A stretch of DNA of 64,000 bases from Paenibacillus antri (GTDB lineage: Bacteria > Bacillota > Bacilli > Paenibacillales > YIM-B00363): positions 434,001 through 498,000 of the forward strand of contig NZ_VCIW01000001.1 in NCBI RefSeq assembly GCF_005765165.1, read 5' to 3'. Each line of letters opens with the position of its first letter. The first letter of the stretch is position 1. Positions 57,917 to 64,000 of this stretch are shown piece after piece. The position numbers were made by a program, and so were the translations under genes. The notes under the pieces were generated by a model that did not search any database, was not told where the DNA came from, and worked only from the letters and a program-made list of their open reading frames with translations.

Positions 57917-58675
57917 TTACAGCTTCTGAATTTTGGACGGGTTGTTGATTTTGTACGGCACCGGGTGACGCGTCAGTTTTTTGGCGGCGACTTTCGCTTC
58001 GAAGGTCAGCGCATCGCCAACTTGCAATTCCATTTTTTTCAGCGTGGCGCTGTGACTGGACCAGGCGGAGCCAAGTTCCACTCCTAGCTCTTCGATGACG
58101 ACATCCCCGTATACGACCACTTCGTCATCCTCATCGGCGAAATGGTTCGGCACGGTCGTAAATTGCTCGACGACCGCCCGCATGCGCACCTTGTCCTCCG
58201 GCAGCTTGATTTTACCGGTCCCACTTCTTGACGACTTCGGGGCAGTCCGCTTCGCCGCAGCTTCGTCATCCGTCTGATCCGTTGCCGCTTCGCCATCTTT
58301 CCGGTTCGGTGACGCTTCTGTCGCAGCGTCCCCCTCCGGCCCGCCCGCTGTCTCCTTCGGCTCGTCCGCCGCCTCTGCGGGCTCGTCCGACGGAGCGGCA
58401 GGCTTCGTGCCGAACTGGGACGCTTGCATTTCCTTCAGATAGGACGGGTGGATACAATGCAACGTCCCATCGTCGAAGCTGATGACAGCCGTCACATCGT
58501 CGACGTAGCCGACAACGGTGCACGCCATGTTCAGCCCGTTCCCTTTATAATAAAACGTCTTCATCCTAGATGCCTTGTCGGTCAGCAGTCCCCATTCCTT
58601 GCATTTTCGGATTTGTTCGTCCTCGTCCGCAAACGTCAGGTGGCCAACCGGCCGGATGGCAAACGAATAAGCCAT
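57917..58675 (-). CDS. Unknown protein with a charged low-complexity linker
   Basis: A 252-residue protein. The N-terminal 100 residues form a compact domain (MAYSFAIRPVGHLTF, TVVGYVDDVTAVISFDDGTL). About 105-160 is a disordered Glu/Ala/Asp-rich linker. The C-terminal 90 residues hold a beta-rich domain (HFADEDDEVVVYGDVVIEELG, VGDALTFEAKVAAKKLT). The ATG at 58675 has AAAAGGA upstream. I recognise no family. It is transcribed alone. Confidence 0.65.
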   Translation of the reverse strand: MAYSFAIRPVGHLTFADEDEQIRKCKEWGLLTDKASRMKTFYYKGNGLNMACTVVGYVDDVTAVISFDDGTLHCIHPSYLKEMQASQFGTKPAAPSDEPAEAADEPKETAGGPEGDAATEASPNRKDGEAATDQTDDEAAAKRTAPKSSRSGTGKIKLPEDKVRMRAVVEQFTTVPNHFADEDDEVVVYGDVVIEELGVELGSAWSSHSATLKKMELQVGDALTFEAKVAAKKLTRHPVPYKINNPSKIQKL

Positions 58676-58751
58676 ACATTGCACCGTCCTTTTCGCATAT
58701 GCGCCCGAATTGGCGCTTTCGTCCATTGTACCACCTTGCTCCGGCGACGGA

Positions 58752-58955
58752 AAATGACATTACGATCTCGCGGGATTCACTGGGCGAAGCCGAAGGTACA
58801 CGCTGGGCGCGCGGCAAGTCAACAGAAGCTGCAGGATCGGGAGCAGCAGTGGAAGGCAGCAGAATCGAGATGCCGGCTGAGCGACGAAGCAATTCGGATG
58901 GCGCGGTCGCGGCAGCAACGGAAGCTTTCACCCACATGTTTCTGCTTGATTCGAA
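58752..58955 (+). pseudogene. Possible remnant of a small conserved hypothetical gene
   Basis: The gap 58676-59104 has no firm gene. On the plus strand a piece reads DREQQWKAAESRCRLSDEAIRMAR, a pattern of small Bacillales proteins of unknown role, but the N- and C-terminal parts do not fit, so it looks like a fragment. A 97-codon minus-strand frame at 58819-59112 overlaps it and has no recognised features. Confidence 0.3.
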
Positions 58956-59104
58956 GTTGACGTGACAGCTCATAAATCGCCAGTACGCCTTCCGAATGCA
59001 GCTGCTTATTCGACCCTGTCAGCAACTGAAAAACCTTCTCCGGCAATGCTCCAATATGCATCTGACGAAAAAACCACAATACGGGAACTTGCCGCATTGT
59101 GGTC

Positions 59105-59380
59105 TCAATCATTTTGATGCTGATGTCGGAGGGCTTCTATGAAACAAGTCTGTCTATCATCGGAAAACGAGTAATACACTTTGTAACGGTCGACTAAAAT
59201 CCTATATGTCCCCTGCCAAGAGGGCTCTCTTGCGGGCATGGAAACCATGAGTGAAAGAATCTTGTCTTGGATGCTCCGGACCAAACGAATCCGGTATTCT
59301 TTCGTTTCTTCTTCCGTAAAATGAATGCTTTGAATATCCCTCAAGCTTTTCCTAGCCGAAGGGGTCCACTTCATATTCAT
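59105..59380 (-). CDS. RelE/ParE-family toxin
   Basis: A 91-residue protein with the RelE/ParE layout: an N-terminal strand-helix (MKWTPSARKSLRDIQ), a central helix (RIRLVRSIQDKILSL), GTYRILVDRYKVYYSF and a C-terminal strand FIEALRHQ. The RILVDRYKVYY strand pair is the family hallmark. It would act as a ribosome-dependent RNase or gyrase poison. Its ATG overlaps the antitoxin stop as TAATG. Confidence 0.85.
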   Translation of the reverse strand: MNMKWTPSARKSLRDIQSIHFTEEETKEYRIRLVRSIQDKILSLMVSMPAREPSWQGTYRILVDRYKVYYSFSDDRQTCFIEALRHQHQND

Positions 59381-59628
59381 TACAGCTGTCCCTTTTCAAT
59401 CGCCTCAATGAGATCGTCGGTTGAATAGAGCGTGCCCTCGGCAATATCACGTTTGGCTTGCATAATCAATGCCTTAAGCTCACTGTCGCTTTCGATTTCT
59501 TCTTGGACAATGTTGCTTAATGGCTTCACCAGATAATGCTTACCCTCGACATCGACGATAGTGTCTTTATGCTCATATATCCATTCCTTGAAGAGCTCCG
59601 CATCATTGCCTTCGAGTTTTTTAAGCAA
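59380..59628 (-). CDS. Antitoxin of the RelE/ParE pair
   Basis: An 82-residue acidic protein (LKKLEGNDAELFKEWIYEHK, then DIAEGTLYSTDDLIEAIEKG). The TTG at 59628 has a strong AGGAGG 9 bases upstream; longer frames are not used. The last helix, typical of antitoxins, should wrap the toxin. I do not see a standard helix-turn-helix or Phd fold, so operator binding would be by an unusual domain. Confidence 0.75.
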   Translation of the reverse strand: MLKKLEGNDAELFKEWIYEHKDTIVDVEGKHYLVKPLSNIVQEEIESDSELKALIMQAKRDIAEGTLYSTDDLIEAIEKGQL

Positions 59629-59720
59629 CTTGGTGTCCCTCCTTAGATCGATCTTGTAAGTTTTATTATAACATTGATGACTGTAAGAAACAGCCTGAGA
59701 TAAATCACTCGAGGAGAGCT

Positions 59721-60376
59721 TTATAACTCCTGCCTCCCCGCCCGCCGCTCGAAATGCACATGCAGCCGATACTCGCACACATCCCGCGTCCACCGATGCA
59801 CGATTCTCCTATGCTCCGCCGCCGGTACATCCACTAACGAAAGCATCCCATCCTCGAACCGCGTCATGCTGCCGCGAGCACCGGCCCACTTCGTCAGCGG
59901 CATCCGCGCAATAAACCCGCTGACAGCCGTCTCGTCGTACGTCCACAGCCGCCGCGACTCCGCATCCGAGAAGTCGATCCGCTTCCGATACTCCTTCTCC
60001 ATCAAGTAACGATGGAAGAACGGCGCCACCTCTTGCGGCGTCACCGGCTCCGCCCACCGTTCCGCGCCCAGCTCCAGCATGTACAGCAGCAAGACCATCT
60101 TATAGCTCTTCGCCATCGCCTCTTTTCGACATCCCGCAGCCACGCCTCGCTCGCCTCGTACGCAGCCTGCTCCTCCGCCGTCAGACAGCCCGCCCAGGAC
60201 AAGAAGCTCGAATACGAACCGAACGTCTGCGCATACCCCTTGCTATCTTCACGCCCGTCGGGATGAAGCGGCACCGCCAGTCGTTCGCGGCAAGTGTGTA
60301 GATGGCGGCGACCACGCAGCCATATTTGTTTAGCTAAGTTAAATAAAGGAGCGGTTGGATCGGACTTAGGACTCAT
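59721..60376 (-). pseudogene. Frame-shifted C-terminal remnant of a large helicase
   Basis: Two pieces in different frames make one protein: 60376 to about 60125 (KGYAQTFGSYSSFLSWAGCL, AYEASEAWLRDVEK) and about 60115 to 59721 (KSYKMVLLLYMLELG, VTPQEVAPFFHRYLMEKEYR, CEYRLHVHFER). Together they resemble the C-terminal end of large DEAD/DEAH-type helicases of Bacillales. The helicase core is missing. This is a decayed defence or mobile-element gene. Confidence 0.6.
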
Positions 60377-60650
60377 TCAAAAAAAAACATAGAATAGATC
60401 ACTCTCAGCCTATCCAACAAAAGTTCGACAGCATTTATTCGACTTATTTCCCGGGAAAGCGAGTATGTGGCATCTCTTAAAGCAAGCTCCTTATCTTATA
60501 TCGACAATTATCCAATCATTTTGGCAACGATTAATGCTGCTTTCTTCAGTTGATTCATGTCAAAGGAAGGTGGAATAAAAAGTCTACCCTTTTGTTAGAC
60601 ATGCAACTGTATGCGGGAGCATGTGGGGGTTGGATATGATCTGCATTAGT

Positions 60651-60685
60651 CGGATAAAACCCTTGATTTATAAGGGTTTTATCCG
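60651..60685. repeat. Perfect 14-bp inverted repeat at the edge of the AT-rich island
   Basis: CGGATAAAACCCTT at 60651-60664 and AAGGGTTTTATCCG at 60672-60685 are perfect inverted repeats around GATTTAT. It lies in the gene-free stretch 60377-60858. Nearby CGTCAACAA occurs twice (60731 and 60742). It may be a recombination site or a terminator. A 67-codon frame across it has no support. Confidence 0.5.
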
Positions 60686-60858
60686 CGGCGTATTCTTTTT
60701 GTTCGCGTTTTGTTGCTTGCTGACGGTGTTCGTCAACAAGTCGTCAACAAATATCCAAAGACTACACAATCAAGAGGAGTCGGACACCAACTTGGGTGAG
60801 TCCTCATTGACTCGGTCGGGGTAATTATGTAGTCATCTTCGTTCAGTACCTTTACAAT

Positions 60859-62427
60859 TCATTGAAGTTCCTCCTCAATCCTTTTAATAATCATCTCAGC
60901 AGTTTTGTTGTCAGTTGCCAAAGTAATGATGCTGAATATTTTTGAAATGAGCTTGCGTTCTGCCTTGTTGTATTGTGAAAGCCGGTCCGTGCGGCGTAGC
61001 ATTTTAGGTTCTTCATACTCCTTATCTTCTTCAGGCGATATTACAGGTGGCACCGCAGCAGTAATCTTTCTCTTGGGGCGTTCAAGTTCAATCCGTTGAA
61101 TTACTTTCTGCATTAGCCCATCTGATTTATTTTTCACTTTATCAATTTTTCCCAGTGCACTTTCTGCTGCCTTTTTTGTTTCTAGAACAGACTTAAGTTC
61201 GCGTTCGCGATGTGATGCATCCACAAAGAGACCTGCAGTTTCCTTTACTTTGAACTCAGTTTCCTTTTTTTCATATGTATCAATTTTTTTGTATGCACTG
61301 TTAATAGTAGAGCCGTCGTGGTAGATTTTGTAAAGCTCATCATTGAAATACCTTTGCAACTCACGCTCGAAATCAGCCCTTGCTGGATTCTCATTAAAAT
61401 AGTCTCGTTGTGAGTTAGGAATAAGGTCCCTGTTCACTGCGAAAACCTCACCAATAAAATAACTATTGCCACGGTCTTCTTTGAATAATTTCTGGAGAGC
61501 GTCTTCACCACCGATCTGGATATTCTCTTTTCGCAATCGCAGGCCACGCATTTGGTTAATCTTTGGGATCGCTTTCTGGAATCTAGATATGCCGACCCAC
61601 ATCCACGCAATCAACTCACCATTTTTGTGGAAATCCTTAAAGTGGACACCAAATATATCATCGTACTTATTCCCCGTTGACGACTCTTTCAATATTGTCG
61701 TATATCTCTTAAAGATTGGCTCCCCATCAAGCGTAATATTATATTCGTCGATTTTCGTGCCGATTTCCTTAGCATGATTGTATATATCGGTTCGGTAAAT
61801 GAAACTGTTTTGATAAGGAACAGGAGCAACAAAGGAAAGATAGTCCTTGATTTGTTGAAAATCGAGCAAGTCGGTGTTCTCCGAATTAATATAGTTCAGC
61901 TCCACACGAAAAAAATGCGAATCAATATTGTTTGTCTTTTTCCGCTCAAAACGATTTATGGCATTTAGCACTTCGTTTGCCGTGTGTTTCTTTCCACGTG
62001 CATTCTCATCGATAAGCCGGCGCATCTTCTTGGCATCGCATACCATAATGGACTCAGTTTCCTCACCTTTGACTGAAGAGCTGAAAATAAGTTCATTGCA
62101 GTACGCTAAGCCGCACAGCCTACCGATGCCCCTAAACCCTTTATCTTCACCGATTTTCTTATCGGAGTCAGCGATATTTCCCAGAGTTTCTTGAAAAGAA
62201 GCGGCAGGAATCCCTGTAGCATTATCCTCAATGATGATTGTTCGCTTGTCACGATCTAACCATATTTTAATGGTACCTTCATCATGTTTAAGAAGCCCTT
62301 CTTTAACGGCTTTATCGATCTGATCACAAGCATTCTGAATATATTCGCGGTAGATCACCTTGGAGTCTTGGTACATTCCTGTTGTTAGATTCTCAAGAAT
62401 GTTTGCGCCAAAAATATAGTCTGCCAT
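60859..62427 (-). CDS. GHKL (Hsp90/MORC-like) ATPase
   Basis: A 522-residue protein. The Bergerat ATP site is complete: N-box YREYIQNACDQ (Asn32), IIIEDNATGIP (Asp68) and GFRGIGRLCG. An alpha/beta second domain follows (VAPVPYQNSFIYRTDIYNH) and a charged, coiled-coil C-terminus. It lacks the Hsp90 C-terminal chaperone signature, so it is closer to MORC/MutL-type conflict ATPases. It lies 17 bases after the HerA-like gene and is the second gene of the visible unit. The region is clearly AT-richer than the rest of the window. Confidence 0.85.
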   Translation of the reverse strand: MADYIFGANILENLTTGMYQDSKVIYREYIQNACDQIDKAVKEGLLKHDEGTIKIWLDRDKRTIIIEDNATGIPAASFQETLGNIADSDKKIGEDKGFRGIGRLCGLAYCNELIFSSSVKGEETESIMVCDAKKMRRLIDENARGKKHTANEVLNAINRFERKKTNNIDSHFFRVELNYINSENTDLLDFQQIKDYLSFVAPVPYQNSFIYRTDIYNHAKEIGTKIDEYNITLDGEPIFKRYTTILKESSTGNKYDDIFGVHFKDFHKNGELIAWMWVGISRFQKAIPKINQMRGLRLRKENIQIGGEDALQKLFKEDRGNSYFIGEVFAVNRDLIPNSQRDYFNENPARADFERELQRYFNDELYKIYHDGSTINSAYKKIDTYEKKETEFKVKETAGLFVDASHRERELKSVLETKKAAESALGKIDKVKNKSDGLMQKVIQRIELERPKRKITAAVPPVISPEEDKEYEEPKMLRRTDRLSQYNKAERKLISKIFSIITLATDNKTAEMIIKRIEEELQ

Positions 62428-62444
62428 GTCTATATATCACCTAC

Positions 62445-64000
62445 TTACTTGAACTGTTTGTAAACGGGTTTTGGAAAATGTATCTTCAAAAGGGAACGGA
62501 AGATGGGGTTCTGAACTAGATAATCACCCTGCTTAAAACGTGTTAACATATTTTGGTATGTGCTAGGAAGGCTTCTATAATCAGCGGTCGATGTTTCAAT
62601 AGAGTTGGTCCTTCCATAAGCATGCGTTGCACAGTTGCCTGTTACACGCGGATGAATTGCAGAACGGAACTGCTCCGCCGCGAAAAGGACAACCCCTAAT
62701 GAACGACCGCGCTCAGTGATATCGAGGATTTCACGGAGGATAGGTGACGACTTCGGTATCTCCTTTGACGCATACTTGTTGAGCTCATCAATGAAAATAA
62801 CAATACGTGTCGGCGGCTCAACTCCAGACTCGGCATCGTATTCGCCTAACTTTAAGTTATAGATGGTCCGTACAGCGTCACCGAAGACAAACGCCTGCTT
62901 GTCTTCAGGTAGCTTGGCAATGTCAATTACATATACCTCGTTTTCCCGTATTTTCTTCAGCTCGTCGGCCAAGCGACATTCGTGCTTGCTTGGATCAGTG
63001 CGATTAGCAAACATATCGTCGTTCTTGGTAGCCTTATTAATGATGCGCTTGAACTTTCTCCAACTTAGTACAGAAATTTCATTGGAAACTCGTTGCTGGG
63101 AACCTCGCCCCGCGGGTTGGGAACGCTGAGACAGTTCATCGACTTTTTCCCTAAACTCAGTCCACGTATCAATATTGCCAAAATCCGGGTCAGTCTCGTC
63201 GATGATTTTGCTAATGATTGCTTCCATGGTCTGCTGAGGATCGTCAATATCAGCGAAGAGCATCTCTAGGCTCTCCTTATCGTCCTCATACGTGTACTTA
63301 AACTTTTGTAATTGCTCGTCTTCTATATACGCCTTCACATCTTCTGGAGACAGATATGTACTTTGCTTCGCCGACGCATTACTCGCGAAGGGGATATAAT
63401 ACTTCACATTTTTGAAAGGATCAGTAGACAACCCTAATGATTCGTATTCCTCGAAAATACGCTTCTCTTCGCCGGGTGCAACAGTTGAAAAGTCGTTCGG
63501 CCGGTCTATAGCCATTAAATCTCTTCCCTTAACATTGAATATGACAAAAGCAACGCTTTCGTTCATCTCGGCGTTAAGATACTGATCTTGTATGGCTTTC
63601 ATTAGGAACATCGCATAAGAGGTCTTTGCGGCAAGCCCTGAGATACCTGATATATTGAGGTGTGCACCCTCCGGTCCCAAAATGAACTTCGAATTCAGAT
63701 ATACAGGGAGGGTAACCTCTTCCGTGGTACCTTCATACATCGTGAGAGACCCGCAGACAAGGGGATTTTCAATACGATCAAGTCCAAGTGCCATCGTAAT
63801 TTCATCGGCTGTAGCAAGGTATACCTTGGCGTTATTATGGACTGGAGTGTATAGGTTTCTGTTATTAAAGGAAACCTTGGCTTTAGCATAGTTCATACCA
63901 ACACGTAGGGTCGGCTCATCGATAGTTACATCACCGAAGTCACTAGAGATAAAGTTTGTCAAAAAACTCTGTGCATCAGTGATGTGTGAGATGTTCTCAA
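62445..64000 (-). CDS. HerA/FtsK-like ATPase, 5' end outside the window
   Basis: The frame is open to the window edge, so the start is missing (a TTG at 63962 is internal; the preceding residues ENISHITDAQSF continue the family's N-terminus). Walker A is ISGISGLAAKTSY, with Ala in place of the second usual Gly; Walker B is RIVIFIDELNKYAS. The N-terminal HAS-like barrel and the C-terminal TNSIETSTADYRSLP fit HerA. In related loci HerA motors pair with a nuclease or effector; the partner here is the GHKL ATPase, and more genes may lie upstream. Confidence 0.85.
   Translation of the reverse strand, partial: ENISHITDAQSFLTNFISSDFGDVTIDEPTLRVGMNYAKAKVSFNNRNLYTPVHNNAKVYLATADEITMALGLDRIENPLVCGSLTMYEGTTEEVTLPVYLNSKFILGPEGAHLNISGISGLAAKTSYAMFLMKAIQDQYLNAEMNESVAFVIFNVKGRDLMAIDRPNDFSTVAPGEEKRIFEEYESLGLSTDPFKNVKYYIPFASNASAKQSTYLSPEDVKAYIEDEQLQKFKYTYEDDKESLEMLFADIDDPQQTMEAIISKIIDETDPDFGNIDTWTEFREKVDELSQRSQPAGRGSQQRVSNEISVLSWRKFKRIINKATKNDDMFANRTDPSKHECRLADELKKIRENEVYVIDIAKLPEDKQAFVFGDAVRTIYNLKLGEYDAESGVEPPTRIVIFIDELNKYASKEIPKSSPILREILDITERGRSLGVVLFAAEQFRSAIHPRVTGNCATHAYGRTNSIETSTADYRSLPSTYQNMLTRFKQGDYLVQNPIFRSLLKIHFPKPVYKQFK

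Noticed and set aside
57737-58087. Insertion-sequence remnant around GGTGCAGTT
   Set aside because: The hairpin is better explained as a terminator; no transposase fragment or clear terminal repeat pair was found.
58819-59112. 97-codon minus-strand frame
   Set aside because: No ribosome site, no known motif, and it overlaps a better-looking remnant on the other strand.
60621-60824. 67-codon frame that might be an integrase tail
   Set aside because: It crosses the perfect inverted repeat and has no integrase catalytic residues; FVNKSSTN alone is not enough.
1-64000. CRISPR arrays, tRNA, rRNA, prophage
   Set aside because: No regular repeat-spacer pattern, no tRNA/rRNA-like sequence and no phage structural genes were recognised.

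Overview
The window reads as chromosomal DNA of a high-GC, sugar-foraging Firmicute, most likely Paenibacillaceae (Paenibacillus or Cohnella type). The reasons are three copies of the module AraC regulator with a membrane sensor, LplB-type permease, YtcP/LplC-type permease and large LplA-type lipoprotein; strong AGGAGG-type ribosome sites with many GTG and TTG starts; CcpA-like cre boxes; and a LexA-like box of the GAAC-N4-GTTC type. No rRNA, tRNA, CRISPR array or complete insertion sequence was seen.

Layout. 0.2-0.7 kb: a tubby/LURP-one-like protein. 0.8-8.3 kb (minus strand): sugar locus 1, ending in a GH29 alpha-L-fucosidase. 8.4-11.6 kb: a helical-repeat protein, a Phd-Uma2 fusion, a DUF488 protein and a small membrane methyltransferase-like protein. 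12.0-22.0 kb (minus): sugar locus 2, with a second GH29 fucosidase followed by an asparaginase-family protein, CutC and a TIM-barrel sugar isomerase. 22.2-32.1 kb: a conflict island. A plus-strand cassette encodes a deaminase-fold protein, a partner and a GIY-YIG nuclease. A minus-strand operon encodes a 1900-residue P-loop ATPase coupled by ATGA overlap to a protein ending in a HEPN motif. Between them lies a decayed SWIM zinc-finger gene. 32.4-37.1 kb (plus): an amino-sugar-acid operon (metallohydrolase, DgaE, DgaF, KDG kinase, GntR). 37.4-46.3 kb: housekeeping-like and unknown genes, including a three-gene coiled-coil operon, a VWA protein, an OTCase-like protein, a type I toxin/antisense pair with a LexA-like box, and a PadR operon. 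46.4-51.6 kb (minus): a McrBC-like restriction operon of four genes. 51.6-57.6 kb (minus): sugar locus 3, with no enzyme. 57.9-64.0 kb: an unknown gene, a RelE/ParE toxin-antitoxin pair, a helicase remnant and then AT-rich DNA with a GHKL (Hsp90-like) ATPase and a HerA-like ATPase that runs off the window.

How it fits together. Each sugar module should sense an extracellular ligand through its AraC sensor, import oligosaccharides through its two permeases and lipoprotein, and (loci 1 and 2) cleave fucose inside the cell. None carries its own ATP-binding subunit, so a shared MsmX-type ATPase elsewhere is expected. The three conflict regions lie between the metabolic blocks. Degenerate copies of defence-type genes (44.7 kb, 59.7-60.4 kb) and a decayed SWIM gene (24.3-25.1 kb) suggest repeated gain and loss. 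The best candidates for an undescribed system are the ATPase-HEPN pair at 25.2-32.1 kb and the deaminase/GIY-YIG cassette at 22.2-24.2 kb.
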